Shown here one piece after another: positions 1-10,758 of a stretch of DNA of 64,000 nucleotides (position 1 is the stretch's first letter; every line of letters begins with the position of its first letter). The notes below the pieces were generated by a model that ran no database searches, was not told where the DNA came from, and saw only the letters and a program-made list of their open reading frames with translations. A program made the position numbers and the translations under genes. Origin of the DNA: Sodalis praecaptivus (GTDB taxonomy: Bacteria; Pseudomonadota; Gammaproteobacteria; Enterobacterales; Enterobacteriaceae); assembly GCF_000517425.1 (NCBI RefSeq), contig NZ_CP006569.1:2418001-2482000 (forward strand), written 5' to 3'.

Positions 1-549
1 GCCGTTTTACAATCCGCTTTCTGCAAAAAGTCTCGCGTTAACACTCGCTTGCTTTCTCCTGGCCATCACGTTCAACTGCGGTGGCGCACCTGCGCCGCCT
101 GCGCGTGAAGATAATTTCTGTTTTTATTGCTCATAATTGAATCACCAACAATATGACCATATGCGTTTCCGCCGCCGCAATCAAGTTTGAAGCGAGTCAC
201 AATTATGACAAAAAGCTATCCCGGCGCGCGTCCCCGGCGCCGCGACCCTAGCCGCAGCGAATAGCGCTGACGCGGCCGGGGATCACCGCGTCTCGGCGTC
301 AGGCCCTGCCCAGCTCGCAAACCCTGACGGTGGCGCTTCCCGTGACGGTAGAGGGCAACGACGGACCCCATGCGCGCACACACCAAAAGGAAGCCCGTCT
401 CGGCAGGGCAAAATTGCGGCGGCGGATGGGTTAAGACCTTAAGCTCAGCAGGCCGGTTGTAAAGCTTAGGGCGAGTAGCCGCAGGGTGGCGCTATCGGGG
501 CGGCAAGATGCGGGCGCTGCACGGGCAATCGGGGTAACTACGCGCAAGG
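1..549. other. No supported gene at window start
   Basis: No open frame with a believable start and protein-like composition was found here on either strand. The stretch leads into the GC-rich tandem repeat beginning at about 550 and may be decayed or purely intergenic DNA. Confidence 0.5.
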
Positions 550-850
550 GGACGGCGCCGGCACGTCCAATCGGGCAAAGCCGCGCACGGGGACGGCGCC
601 GGCACGTCTAATCGGGGCAAAGCCGCGCACGGGGACGGCGCCAACGCGTCCAATCGGGGCAAAGCTGCGCACGGGGATGGCGCCGACACGTCCAATCGGG
701 CAAAGCCGCGCACGGGGACGGCGCTGGTACGTTTAATCGGGGCAAAGCCGCGCACGGGGACGGCGCCGGCACGTCCAATCGGGCAAAGCCGCGCACGGGG
801 ACGGCGCTGGTACGTCCAATCGGGGCAAAGCCGCACAGGGGGACGGCGCT
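550..850. repeat. 41/42-bp minisatellite, about 7.3 copies
   Basis: The motif GGACGGCGC recurs at 550, 591, 633, 675 (as GGATGGCGC), 716, 758, 799 and 841, so the period alternates between 41 and 42 bp. The one-base difference is a run of three versus four G just before CAAAG. Each unit also carries a CACGTCCAAT-like segment. The frame shifts between units and the open frames crossing it are low-complexity, so it is not coding. It lies just downstream of chaB. Confidence 0.9.
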
Positions 851-885
851 GCCCGCCGCCCGCGCCCCCTGCACTGCGTCAGCCC

Positions 886-1116
886 TTACTTTTTCGGGTG
901 CCAGCGGTCGTCTTCGCCCTTATGGTATTTATGTTTTACCGCCGCCCAGGCGACCTTATGGGCGGTCTCCTCACGCGATTCATGGCCGCGGCGCTCGGAA
1001 GCCTCTTTGTATTGATCCCAAGCGCTATTAAAGGCTTCGCGGTAAATATCCTGCGCATGCTTGGGCAAAACCCCGGTGACGCTGTCCGGTAAGGATGAAT
1101 TGGATTGATAGGGCAT
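886..1116 (-). CDS. chaB: ChaB family protein
   Basis: A 76-residue soluble protein that matches enterobacterial ChaB along its whole length, including the PDSVTGVLPKHAQDIYREAFN-like region near the start and the KVAWAAVKHKYHK segment in the second half. ChaB is annotated as a regulator of the ChaA cation antiporter, but its biochemical role is poorly defined. The start at 1116 has a strong AGGAGG site a few bases upstream. It is transcribed away from chaA, which lies on the other strand about 470 bp away. No chaC is seen in the window. Confidence 0.9.
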   Translation of the reverse strand: MPYQSNSSLPDSVTGVLPKHAQDIYREAFNSAWDQYKEASERRGHESREETAHKVAWAAVKHKYHKGEDDRWHPKK

Positions 1117-1590
1117 ACAGCCTCCTTTTAGGGTCCTTATCCTATTTCAGTATAGGTCCTGTGGCGTTTTTCGTCGGCAGACGCGACGCGCGCCGCCGCC
1201 CGTCGTGACGCCCGACGCTGACCGCAGGCCTATCAACAGTTTTTTCACCCCGTTAATAGCCGCTTTTTCCTCAAGACCGAATTTATTGCATTATCAGCGT
1301 GCGTTTTAGCCTCTATTTTGGCATAAATGAGAGAAGACAAACGGGCATTAAGGCGACAAAATAAGAAAACAACGCCTTTCATCAAAGACCTAGTTATCGC
1401 AGCGCGCAAAGAGAGGTATTTATGCCACTCTAAGGGCATTAACGCCGTTAAACGTCAATTTATGCAAATGACCCCGCGCAAACAATCCCTTTATGTTAAA
1501 CTTATCGCTGCCGTTAATGGTAATCGGTAAGCGCCCGTGGCGGAGTCGCGGGTAGGACATTCAGCGTTCAATTCAGGAGAGAGCGACAGC
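1117..1590. other. chaB-chaA divergent intergenic region
   Basis: This spacer separates divergently transcribed chaB and chaA. A 67-codon basic frame (1327-1530, +) lies inside it, but it has no ribosome-binding site and no recognisable family, so it is not called. Promoters for both genes presumably lie here; none was assigned. Confidence 0.5.
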
Positions 1591-2685
1591 ATGACGTCCG
1601 CCACCCCTGCGGTTAAGACCCGCCATAAAGAATATAGCCTGATTTTTCCTCTGGCCGCGCTTGGCGTGCTCAGCCTCTGGGGGGCCGCTACCGCAATAGG
1701 CGTGCTTGTGGCGATCAATCTGCTGGCGTTGCTCGGCATTTTGGTCAGCGCCTTTAGCGTGGTGCGCCACGCCGACGTGCTGGCCCACCGGCTCGGCGAG
1801 CCTCTCGGGTCGCTCATTTTGACCCTGTCCGTGGTGATTCTCGAAGTCAGCCTCATCTCGGCGCTGATGGCGACCGGCAATGCTGCGCCCGCCTTGATGC
1901 GCGACACGCTGTATTCGGTCATCATGATCGTCACCACCGGCCTGGTCGGCTTCTCATTGCTGCTGGGCGGCAGCAAATTCGCCACTCAGTCGCTTAATCT
2001 GGCGGGCATCAAGCAGTATTTGATGGCGATTATGCCGCTGTCGGTCATCGTGCTGGTCTTCCCCTCATCGCTGCCGGGAGGGAATTTCACCGTCGCGCAA
2101 ATGTTGATTGTCGGCGCCGTTTCCGCGGCCATGTACGGGGTATTTTTACTGATCCAAACCCGCACCCACCAGAAGTGGTTTATCTATGAGCATGAGGACG
2201 AGGATGATGACGACCCGCACGGCAAGCCTTCCGCGCACGGATCGCTCTGGCACGGCGCGTGGCTGATTATTCACCTTATCGCCGTGGTGGTGGTGACCAA
2301 AGTGAACGCCGAGCCGCTCGATCATTTGCTGACCGCCATCGATGCGCCGAAGCAGGTGACCGGCTTCCTGGTGGCGCTGCTGATCCTCTCCCCTGAAGGC
2401 CTTGGCGCCATCCGCGCCGTGCTCGCCAATGAGGTTCAGCGGGCGATGAACCTGTTTTTTGGCTCAATCCTGGCGACCATCTCGCTGACGGTGCCGACCG
2501 TGACGCTTATCGCCATTTTCACCGGCAATCAGCTGACGTTCGGTCTGTCGCTGCCGCAAACCGTGGTCATGTTAACCGCGCTGATCGTGTGCCAGGTTTC
2601 TCTCTCTACCGGGCGCACCAATGTGTTAAACGGCGCGGCACATCTGGCGCTGTTTGTCGCCTATCTGATGACCATCATGCTCTAG
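1591..2685 (+). CDS. chaA: Ca2+(Na+/K+)/H+ antiporter ChaA
   Basis: An inner-membrane cation/proton antiporter of the CaCA superfamily. It exports Ca2+, Na+ or K+ in exchange for protons and supports growth at alkaline pH. The protein is 364 residues with about eleven hydrophobic segments. Family hallmarks visible are HRLGEPLGSLILTLSVV-ILEVSLIS near residues 60-80, the mirrored ILSPEGLGA segment in the second half, and an acidic loop (HEDEDDDD) between the halves. The ATG at 1591 is chosen over an upstream GTG at 1537 because CAGGAGAGAG precedes it and the protein then aligns end to end with E. coli ChaA. Confidence 0.95.
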   Translation: MTSATPAVKTRHKEYSLIFPLAALGVLSLWGAATAIGVLVAINLLALLGILVSAFSVVRHADVLAHRLGEPLGSLILTLSVVILEVSLISALMATGNAAPALMRDTLYSVIMIVTTGLVGFSLLLGGSKFATQSLNLAGIKQYLMAIMPLSVIVLVFPSSLPGGNFTVAQMLIVGAVSAAMYGVFLLIQTRTHQKWFIYEHEDEDDDDPHGKPSAHGSLWHGAWLIIHLIAVVVVTKVNAEPLDHLLTAIDAPKQVTGFLVALLILSPEGLGAIRAVLANEVQRAMNLFFGSILATISLTVPTVTLIAIFTGNQLTFGLSLPQTVVMLTALIVCQVSLSTGRTNVLNGAAHLALFVAYLMTIML

Positions 2686-2708
2686 TGGGCCGTTTGCCCC
2701 TTTTGCCC

Positions 2709-2741
2709 CGCCGCCGCAACGCGGCGGCGGTTCACTTTTTT
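2709..2741 (+). terminator. Probable terminator after chaA
   Basis: A GC-rich hairpin with arms CCGCCGC (2711-2717) and GCGGCGG (2721-2727) and a 3-nt loop is followed a few bases later by a T run (about 2736-2741). It lies shortly after the chaA stop. The gap between stem and T run makes it imperfect. Confidence 0.5.
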
Positions 2742-2847
2742 CCCCCTGCCTTGATTTGGCGCTGGTTTTTTTGCTGCCGCTCGGCGTATGGTAGGAGTTC
2801 TTTCTGACGGCCGGCCGCCGTTGTTCCTCATTTGGTTTACTGAGTTA

Positions 2848-4578
2848 ATGAAGACGCATTATTTCTCCGGCATACGCCTTTTCAGCGCGCTGATCGATGC
2901 CTGCTGGAAGGAACGCTATACCTCACAACGCTTGCTCAAAGATACTGTTGCCGGCATTACCGTCGGTATCATTGCCATTCCGCTGGCGATGGCCCTGGCG
3001 ATTGCCAGCGGGGTGGCGCCGCAGTACGGGCTATATACCTCCGCCGTCGCGGGCATTGCGATCGCCCTGTGCGGGGGCTCGCGTTTTAGCGTATCGGGCC
3101 CGACGGCCGCTTTCGTGGTGATCCTCTATCCGGTATCACAACAATTCGGCCTGGCGGGGCTGTTGATTGCCACTCTCATGTCGGGGCTGCTGCTGATTAT
3201 CATGGGGTTGGCGCGCCTTGGCCGCTTAATCGAATTCATTCCGCTGCCGGTCACGCTGGGCTTCACGTCGGGGATCGCCATCACGATTGGCACCATGCAG
3301 GTCAAAGATTTCTTTGGTCTCCATACCGCCACGCTCCCGGAGCACTATCTGGGCAAGGTGGCGGGGTTGCTCTCCGCCCTGCCCACCTTTACCTTCGCCG
3401 ATACCTTAGTGGGGATCGTGACGCTGGGCGTGTTGATTTATTGGCCTCGGCTGGGTATACGCCTGCCGCCGCATTTGCCGGCGCTGCTGGCCGGCGTAGC
3501 GGTCATGGGCGTGCTGTGGGTGCTTGGTATGCCGGCAGCCACCATCGGCAGCCGTTTTAGCTATTTGCTCGCGGACGGCACCCACGGCCAAGGGATCCCG
3601 GCCATCCTGCCCCATTGGCTGCTGCCCTGGCAACTGCCGGGCGCCGACGGCACGCCGGTCGCGTTGACCGCAAACACCCTTTCAGCCTTGCTGCCGGCGG
3701 CGTTTTCCATGGCGATGCTGGGCGCGATTGAATCGCTGCTGTGTGCCGTGGTGCTGGACGGCATGACCGGTAAAAAGCATCAATCCGACAATGAACTTAT
3801 CGGTCAAGGTATCGGCAATGTGCTGGCGCCGTTTTTCTGCGGCATTACCGCCACCGCGGCCATCGCGCGCTCCGCCGCCAATGTGCGCGCTGGCGCCACC
3901 TCCCCCGTCTCGGCGCTGGTGCATGCGCTACTGGTGCTCCTGGCGCTACTGGTGCTGGCGCCGGCGCTCTCCTGGCTGCCGCTGTCCGCCATGGCGGCCC
4001 TGCTGCTGCTGGTCGCCTGGAACATGAGCGAAGCGCATAAGGTCATCTATCTGCTGCGTCGGGCGCCAAAAGACGACATTATCGTCATGTTGCTATGCAT
4101 GTCGCTGACCGTCTTGTTCGATATGGTCATTGCCATAACCGTTGGGATCGTACTGGCGTCGCTGCTGTTCATGCGCCGCATCGCCCGCATGACCCGTTTG
4201 ACCGAGCTACCGTGCAACCTGCCGATGACGCGGGTGATACGCATCAACGGCCCGCTATTCTTCGCCGCCGCGGAGCGTATTTTTGCCGAGCTCAGCGCGC
4301 TGACCCCCAAAGATAAATACCTTATTTTGCAATGGGATGCCGTCCCTGTGCTGGATGCCGGCGGCCTGCAGGCCTTTATGCAGTTTTGCAACAAACTGCC
4401 CGCGGGCCAGCATGTGCTGGTGACCGATATTCCTTTCCAGCCGCTGAAAACGCTGGCGCGGGCCAATGTCATGCCGATTGCCGATCGGCTGTCATTTTGC
4501 AGCACTCTGCCGCAGGCGCTGGAATACCTTTCCGCGCCTCCTGCCGCCGACGCGCTGGCGGTAGGCCAGAACCGTTAG
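2848..4578 (+). CDS. dauA: SulP-family C4-dicarboxylic acid transporter DauA
   Basis: An inner-membrane anion transporter of the SLC26/SulP family, about 576 residues. In E. coli DauA (YchM) takes up succinate and other C4-dicarboxylates at acidic pH. The transmembrane core carries the family signature around [14 protein letters not shown], and the cytoplasmic C-terminal STAS domain includes the [11 protein letters not shown] stretch. The ATG at 2848 gives the best alignment; an in-frame ATG at 2788 would add 20 unrelated residues. The last codons (ALAVGQNR-stop) lie in the first unit of a 26-bp tandem repeat, so the C-terminus has been rewritten by the repeat. In E. coli the gene sits between prs and ychH, not next to chaA. 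Confidence 0.92.
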   Translation: MKTHYFSGIRLFSALIDACWKERYTSQRLLKDTVAGITVGIIAIPLAMALAIASGVAPQYGLYTSAVAGIAIALCGGSRFSVSGPTAAFVVILYPVSQQFGLAGLLIATLMSGLLLIIMGLARLGRLIEFIPLPVTLGFTSGIAITIGTMQVKDFFGLHTATLPEHYLGKVAGLLSALPTFTFADTLVGIVTLGVLIYWPRLGIRLPPHLPALLAGVAVMGVLWVLGMPAATIGSRFSYLLADGTHGQGIPAILPHWLLPWQLPGADGTPVALTANTLSALLPAAFSMAMLGAIESLLCAVVLDGMTGKKHQSDNELIGQGIGNVLAPFFCGITATAAIARSAANVRAGATSPVSALVHALLVLLALLVLAPALSWLPLSAMAALLLLVAWNMSEAHKVIYLLRRAPKDDIIVMLLCMSLTVLFDMVIAITVGIVLASLLFMRRIARMTRLTELPCNLPMTRVIRINGPLFFAAAERIFAELSALTPKDKYLILQWDAVPVLDAGGLQAFMQFCNKLPAGQHVLVTDIPFQPLKTLARANVMPIADRLSFCSTLPQALEYLSAPPAADALAVGQNR

Positions 4579-4734
4579 CGCTGGCGGTAGGCCAGGGCCG
4601 TTAGCGCTGGCGGTAGGCCAGAGCCGTTAGCGCTGGCGGTAGGCCAGAGCCGTTAGCGCTGGCGGTAGGCCAGGGCCGTTAGCGCTGGCGGTAGGCCAGA
4701 GCCGTTAGCGCTGACGGTAGGCCAGGGCCGTTAG
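4553..4734. repeat. 26-bp tandem repeat, 7 copies, overlapping dauA stop
   Basis: Seven contiguous 26-bp units (starts 4553, 4579, 4605, 4631, 4657, 4683, 4709) share the core CTGGCGGTAGGCCAG and end CCGTTAG. Differences are single bases (AGAACC, AGGGCC or AGAGCC; one GGCGG to GACGG). The TAG in the first unit is the dauA stop codon. Confidence 0.97.
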
Positions 4735-4785
4735 CGGCACAGCGCGCCGTTAGGGCAGCCGCCCAGCCGGCGCGTACTGGCGGCG

Positions 4786-5643
<858 letters not shown>

Positions 5644-5682
5644 TCACCTTTTTAATTGAAATTAACCGGCAACCGCCGCCGG

Positions 5683-6492
5683 TCAATGTAGGGTAACCGA
5701 TTTTTGCTCGATGGAGTGGATTTGGACCTTAATCATCTCGCTGACCGGATCTTCCGGGCACTGCTCGACGAAGTAATTTAAATCGTTGAGCGCCACGTGG
5801 TCGCACTCCAGCTCGACATAAATCAGACCGCGGTCGCGGATTTCGTAGGGATCCGCCGGGTCAAACTCCAGCATAGCCTCGCTGGCGCGTAGCGCTAGCT
5901 CCATTTGTTTTTCGTCCATCAGCGCGCCTTTCAGGGTATCCAACAATTTGCGCACCACGGTATTATTATCCGCCTCTTCCAGATCCTCTTCATCAAGCTG
6001 CACCCCTTCACCCAGATTGCCACGCAGCCAGATATCGAGCGTATGCGCGTCCAGCGGGTCGCCATTAATGGGGTTTATCAGCCACATTTCACCGTCGAGC
6101 CAGTCGGCGCGCAGGATCATCTGGGTCGGAAAAATTACCGGCAACAACGGGATTTCCAGCGCCTGGGCGATATGCAGCAGGATAATCCCCAGCGAAGCGG
6201 GCAAACCCTGGCGGCGGGCCAGGACGTTATCCAGCCACAAGGCGTCGGACAAACGGTAAACGCCGCCGACGCCGCCGAAGCCCCAAGTGCGGTAAAACAG
6301 CTCGAGGAGCTGGGCCAGTTGGTCATCCTGTGCCAGGTCGGCGGGTATCTGACGCCGCGCTTCCTCCGTCAGGCTTTGCAATTGGGCGCGGACGTTATCA
6401 ATGGCAAAATCGGGCCGAATGGCCTGGGTAACGCGCAGCATCCCCTCGCTGAGAGGATGCTGGTTATATTCAAAATCGGCAATCGTACTCAT
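5683..6492 (-). CDS. sirB1: SirB1/YchA family protein
   Basis: A cytosolic protein of the SirB1/YchA family, with a transglutaminase-like N-terminal part and a TPR-like C-terminal part. Its molecular function is unclear. From the ATG at 6492 it has 269 residues, the same as E. coli YchA, beginning MSTIADFEYN. The family core is clear in WGFGGVGGVYRLSDALWLD, LLPVIFPTQMILR and the end segment LNDLNYFVEQCPEDPVSEM. An upstream in-frame start at 6561 would add 23 unrelated residues. In E. coli sirB2 lies between prmC and sirB1; here only about 200 bp separate them and no sirB2 frame is present. Confidence 0.9.
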   Translation of the reverse strand: MSTIADFEYNQHPLSEGMLRVTQAIRPDFAIDNVRAQLQSLTEEARRQIPADLAQDDQLAQLLELFYRTWGFGGVGGVYRLSDALWLDNVLARRQGLPASLGIILLHIAQALEIPLLPVIFPTQMILRADWLDGEMWLINPINGDPLDAHTLDIWLRGNLGEGVQLDEEDLEEADNNTVVRKLLDTLKGALMDEKQMELALRASEAMLEFDPADPYEIRDRGLIYVELECDHVALNDLNYFVEQCPEDPVSEMIKVQIHSIEQKSVTLH

Positions 6493-6695
6493 ATTGGTCC
6501 TGTTAACAGGGTGAGCCTGGTTAGCGCCGACAAGGCAGCAACGGTGACGAACAACAGGCACCCGGGGGCAGACGGCGGCAAACGACGCCCGGACGGGCGG
6601 AACGCGGGGGAAACTGCTGGCGGGTGTGACCCATTCTGGTCATCGGTCATCCCGTTGTCGCTCGTAAAGCACGCCTGTCCATTCCCTTATTAAAA

Positions 6696-7544
6696 TCACT
6701 TTCCCTCTGGCAATCGCTGTCCCTGGCTCACGCGCTCATTGTCGCCGTAATCGCGCAGGGTAGCCGTGTGGTCAAAGCCCGCCTCGGCGAGCAGGGCGCG
6801 CACCGCCGGCCCCTGACGCCAGCCGTGCTCCAGCAGCAGCCAGCCGCCGGGCAGCAAATGCGGCCCCGCCTCGCGGCAAATCGCCGCCAAATCCTTAAGG
6901 CCATCCTCCCCCGCCACCAAAGCGCTACGCGGCTCGAAGCGCACGTCGCCCTGAGCAAGATGGGGATCGTCCGCCTCAATATAGGGTGGATTACTCACAA
7001 TAAGACTATAGCGTTGCGCCTGCAATGCTTTAAACCAGTCACTTTCATGGAACTGCACATTCGTCAGTCCCAGACGGGCGGCGTTATCACGGGCGAGCGC
7101 CACGGCGCCCGGCGAGCGATCGACGCCGGTTATCCGCCACGCAGGCCGTTCCGAGGCCAGCGCCAGCGCGATGGCGCCGCTGCCGGTGCCCAAATCCAGC
7201 ACCTCGGCGCGGGCGGGCGGCAATAGCGCCAGCGAGCGCTGGACTAAACATTCCGTATCGGGACGTGGAATTAAGGTATCGGGCGATACGCGCAGCCGCA
7301 GGGACCAAAATTCGCGTTCGCCGATAAGATAGGCCACGGGCTCGCCCCGTTCGCGGCGCGCAAGAAGCGTCTCAAGGGTCGCGCATTGGGCGTCCGTCAG
7401 CGGGGTTTCGCCGAAGGCCAGCAGCCGGGTGCGCGTCGCCCCGGTCACCTGCGCCAGCAAGATTTCGGCATCGCGCTTGGCGCTGGGGCTCAACGAGTCA
7501 CGCAGCCGGGCCGCGGCCTGCGTCAGCCATTGCTGCCAGGTCAT
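6696..7544 (-). CDS. prmC: Release factor glutamine methyltransferase PrmC
   Basis: PrmC (HemK) uses S-adenosylmethionine to N5-methylate the glutamine of the GGQ motif of release factors RF1 and RF2. The 282-residue protein has an N-terminal helical domain that binds the release factor, then a Rossmann methyltransferase domain with the SAM-binding loop VLDLGTGSGAIAL and the catalytic motif NPPY in LIVSNPPYIEADDPH. Its ATG overlaps the prfA stop (ATGA, 7542-7546), so the methylase is translationally coupled to its substrate RF1. Confidence 0.95.
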   Translation of the reverse strand: MTWQQWLTQAAARLRDSLSPSAKRDAEILLAQVTGATRTRLLAFGETPLTDAQCATLETLLARRERGEPVAYLIGEREFWSLRLRVSPDTLIPRPDTECLVQRSLALLPPARAEVLDLGTGSGAIALALASERPAWRITGVDRSPGAVALARDNAARLGLTNVQFHESDWFKALQAQRYSLIVSNPPYIEADDPHLAQGDVRFEPRSALVAGEDGLKDLAAICREAGPHLLPGGWLLLEHGWRQGPAVRALLAEAGFDHTATLRDYGDNERVSQGQRLPEGK

Positions 7545-8626
7545 CAGGGCGTCTCGGACAACGCGGCGAGCTGATCGGCCTGATACTCCTGCATGATGGG
7601 TTGGATCAGCATATCCAGCTTGCCTTCGATCACTTCCTCCAGCCGGTACAGCGTCAGGCCGATGCGGTGATCGGTCACCCGCCCCTGTGGGAAATTGTAG
7701 GTACGGATACGATCGGAGCGATCGCCGCTGCCCAGCAGGTTGCGCCGCGTGGAGGACTCCTCCTGCTGCCGGCGCTGGACTTCTGCGGCGCGCAGACGCG
7801 CCCCCAGCACCGCCAGGGCTTTCGCTTTATTCTTGTGCTGGGAGCGTTCATCCTGGCACTCCACCACCAGCCCGGTGGGCAGATGGGTAATGCGGATTGC
7901 CGAGTCGGTGGTATTGACGTGCTGACCGCCCGCGCCGGAGGAGCGGAAGGTATCGATGCGCAGATCGCCGGCGTTGATTTCCGGCAGTTCCGCCTCCGGG
8001 ATTTCCGGCATCACCGCCACGGTGCAGGCCGAGGTGTGGATGCGCCCCTGGGATTCCGTTTCCGGCACCCGCTGCACGCGATGGCCGCCGGATTCAAATT
8101 TTAACAGGCCGTAAGCCCCTTCATGGGACACTTTGGCGATGACCTCTTTAAAGCCGCCGTGCTCGCCGTCGCTGGCGCTGACGATCTCCACCTTCCAGCG
8201 GCGGGTCTCGGCGAAACGGCTGTACATACGAAACAGATCGCCCGCGAACAGCGCCGCCTCATCGCCGCCGGTACCGGCACGCACTTCCAGGAAACAGCCG
8301 CGTTCATCGTCGGGATCCTTCGGCAGCAGCAGCACCTGAAGCTGCTGCTCCAGCCGTTCCCGGCTGGCGCGCGAGGCCAGCAGCTCCTCTTGCGCCATAT
8401 CGCGCATTTCCGGGTCCTGCAGCAGGTGCTCCGCGGTGTGGATATCCTCTTGCACCTGGCGCCAGCGCTGAAAACAATTTGTCACATCAGACAGCTGCGC
8501 GTACTCCTTCGACAGGACGCGAAAACGCGCCTGATCGGCAATGACGCCGGGATCGCCGAGCAGGACTTCCACTTCTTCACGGCGCTCTTGCAACGCCTCC
8601 AATTTGGCGACTATCGAGGGCTTCAT
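7544..8626 (-). CDS. prfA: Peptide chain release factor 1
   Basis: RF1 recognises UAA and UAG stop codons and triggers peptide release on the ribosome. Starting at the ATG at 8626 it has 360 residues, exactly the E. coli length, beginning [13 protein letters not shown]. The catalytic GGQ is in [15 protein letters not shown], with flanking [18 protein letters not shown] and the C-terminal [19 protein letters not shown]. An upstream in-frame start at 8680 is rejected because it lies inside the hemA 3' end. Operon order hemA-prfA-prmC is the enterobacterial one. Confidence 0.97.
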   Translation of the reverse strand: MKPSIVAKLEALQERREEVEVLLGDPGVIADQARFRVLSKEYAQLSDVTNCFQRWRQVQEDIHTAEHLLQDPEMRDMAQEELLASRASRERLEQQLQVLLLPKDPDDERGCFLEVRAGTGGDEAALFAGDLFRMYSRFAETRRWKVEIVSASDGEHGGFKEVIAKVSHEGAYGLLKFESGGHRVQRVPETESQGRIHTSACTVAVMPEIPEAELPEINAGDLRIDTFRSSGAGGQHVNTTDSAIRITHLPTGLVVECQDERSQHKNKAKALAVLGARLRAAEVQRRQQEESSTRRNLLGSGDRSDRIRTYNFPQGRVTDHRIGLTLYRLEEVIEGKLDMLIQPIMQEYQADQLAALSETP

Positions 8627-8651
8627 GCGTGGTGTATTTACCTTATGTGTT

Positions 8652-9914
8652 TCAGTGCGTGTCCAGTCCGAGACCGTCACGCAAAATGTGTAGTCGCTCG
8701 GCGTCGCCTTCGCGGGCGGCCTGCTGCAGCGATTTGGTCGGCGCGTGAATGAGACGGTTGGTCAGCTTGTGCGCCATCTCTTTCACCACCTGCTCCGGGT
8801 CGGCGCCGAGGCGCAACGCCGCCAGCGCGCGGGCTTCAAACTCCGCCCGCAGGCTATCCGCCTGGGTGCGGTAATCGCGTATCGCCTCCACCGCCGACTG
8901 GCTGCGCAGCCAACCCATGAAATCCAGACTTTCCTGCGCGACGATGGTTTCCGCCAATACCGCGGCATGTTTACGCTGCGCCAGGTTCTTTTCGATAATG
9001 GCCTGCAGATCGTCCACCGTATACAGATAGGCGTCGGCCAGCTTCGCCACTTCCGGTTCAATATCGCGCGGTACAGCGATATCCACCAGCAGCATGGGCT
9101 GATAACGGCGTTGTTTCAGCGCTCGCTCCACCATTCCTTTACCGATAATCGGCAGGGTGCTGGCGGTAGAAGTGATAATAATGTCGGCCTCACCCAATTG
9201 GCTATCAATTTCCGCCAGGCTGATGACGTCAGCGCCGACCTCTTCCGCCAGCCGCTGCGCCCGATCACGGGTACGGTTGGCGATGAGCAGCCGCTTCACT
9301 TTGTGCTCGCGCAGGTGACGCGCCACCAGTTCAATCGTTTCGCCGGCGCCCACCAGCAGCACCGTTACCTCGGCCAGGGATTCAAATATCTGCCGCGCCA
9401 GGGTGCAGGCGGCAAACGCCACCGAAACCGCGTGTGAGCCGATTTCGGTTTCGGTGCGCACCCGCTTGGCAACGGAGAACGATTTCTGAAACAATCGCTC
9501 CAAATCCACCGACAGGCCGTGCCCGCGGCGGGATTCGGCGAACGCCTTTTTAACCTGACCCAGGATTTGCGGCTCGCCGAGCACCAGCGAGTCCAGGCCG
9601 CTGGCGACGCGCATCAGATGGCTGACGGCTTCATCGCCGAGATACCAGTAAAGACTCTGGCGCACCTGGTCCGGCTCCAGCTGGTGATAATCGCACAGCC
9701 AGCGTACCAGCGCCTCTTGCAAATCAGCCTGTTGTTCAACGCTCAGGTACAGCTCGGTGCGGTTGCAGGTAGACAGCACGACACCGCCCTGCACCAGCGG
9801 TTGTGCAAGCAAGCTGCCCAACGCCTGGTCGAGGGTATCGGGTGAGAACGCCACCCGTTCGCGCAAAGCGACCGGCGCTGTTTTATGATTGATACCGAGT
9901 GCGAGCAATGTCAT
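8652..9914 (-). CDS. hemA: Glutamyl-tRNA reductase
   Basis: HemA reduces glutamyl-tRNA(Glu) with NADPH to glutamate-1-semialdehyde, the first committed step of C5-pathway haem synthesis. The 420-residue protein has the catalytic domain with the active-site cysteine in [13 protein letters not shown] (about residue 50), the NADPH-binding domain with [16 protein letters not shown], and a C-terminal dimerisation helix. It is transcribed divergently from lolB across about 220 bp and is followed by prfA 25 bp downstream. Confidence 0.97.
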   Translation of the reverse strand: MTLLALGINHKTAPVALRERVAFSPDTLDQALGSLLAQPLVQGGVVLSTCNRTELYLSVEQQADLQEALVRWLCDYHQLEPDQVRQSLYWYLGDEAVSHLMRVASGLDSLVLGEPQILGQVKKAFAESRRGHGLSVDLERLFQKSFSVAKRVRTETEIGSHAVSVAFAACTLARQIFESLAEVTVLLVGAGETIELVARHLREHKVKRLLIANRTRDRAQRLAEEVGADVISLAEIDSQLGEADIIITSTASTLPIIGKGMVERALKQRRYQPMLLVDIAVPRDIEPEVAKLADAYLYTVDDLQAIIEKNLAQRKHAAVLAETIVAQESLDFMGWLRSQSAVEAIRDYRTQADSLRAEFEARALAALRLGADPEQVVKEMAHKLTNRLIHAPTKSLQQAAREGDAERLHILRDGLGLDTH

Positions 9915-10137
9915 GGGTTCAGGTTACAGAGTAGTACAAGCGTTAGTATGGTTATCGTCTGCGCGCATTCTACTTGATGCACAGGTGCAAGAAAAGCCGC
10001 ACCGCACTTTCCTCCCCTTATGGTGTATAACTTGTAAGGGTATAAAATCAAACTATTAAAGCCATTGACGCTAACGATGCCCTCCGTTAGCGTGAAAGAA
10101 AGTCATTCATCTCGCGATATTTAAGGACCTTGAAGTC

Positions 10138-10758
10138 ATGCCAGAGCGTAATTACGCCGTTTTCCGTTTGCTGCCGCTCGCCAGTCTGCTGCTGGCCGCC
10201 TGTAGTGTTCACACGCCTTCCGGCCCGGCCAAAAGCCAAACCTCGCCCGAATGGCGCAGCCACCAGCAGTCGGTTTCCACGCTCACCCGTTACCAGACGC
10301 GCGGCGCCTTCGCCTATCTTTCCAAGGAGCAAAAAGTTTACGCGCGCTTTAACTGGCAGCAAACCAGCGCCGATCGCTACCGCTTGATTCTGACCAACCC
10401 GCTCGGCAGCACCGAGATGGATCTCAATGTACAGCCGGGGGTAGCCCAGCTCGTCAACAATCAAGGCAAACGCTACGTCAGCGACGACCCCGAGGTGATG
10501 ATTCAAAAGCTAGCCGGCATGTCTATCCCTCTCAACGACCTGCGCCAATGGATGCTCGGCCTGCCCGGCGATGCCACCGATTTCACCCTCGATGCCCGCG
10601 GCTATCTGCATCAGGTGAATTATAGCCACAACGGACAGCGCTGGACCGTGACCTACCAGGGCTATCACGACGATACCGTGCCGGCGCTACCGTCGAATCT
10701 GGAATTGCGCCAGGGCGATAACCGCATCAAATTGAAAATGGATAGCTGGAGCCTGTAA
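10138..10758 (+). CDS. lolB: Outer-membrane lipoprotein receptor LolB
   Basis: LolB accepts lipoproteins from the periplasmic carrier LolA and inserts them into the outer membrane. It is itself a lipoprotein: the signal peptide ends in the lipobox LLAAC, with the lipidated cysteine at about residue 22. The 206-residue chain follows E. coli LolB closely, with [32 protein letters not shown] and [12 protein letters not shown]. Its stop overlaps the ispE start (TAATG at 10756-10760). A possible -10 element, TATAAAAT, is seen near 10041. Confidence 0.95.
   Translation: MPERNYAVFRLLPLASLLLAACSVHTPSGPAKSQTSPEWRSHQQSVSTLTRYQTRGAFAYLSKEQKVYARFNWQQTSADRYRLILTNPLGSTEMDLNVQPGVAQLVNNQGKRYVSDDPEVMIQKLAGMSIPLNDLRQWMLGLPGDATDFTLDARGYLHQVNYSHNGQRWTVTYQGYHDDTVPALPSNLELRQGDNRIKLKMDSWSL

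Noticed and set aside
492-874. Cysteine- and arginine-rich open frames over the 5' repeat array
   Set aside because: They are translations of a GC-rich 41/42-bp tandem repeat in several frames and have no start signals.
1327-1530. 67-codon basic open frame upstream of chaA
   Set aside because: No ribosome-binding site and no recognised family; a similar-length frame exists antisense. Left as intergenic.
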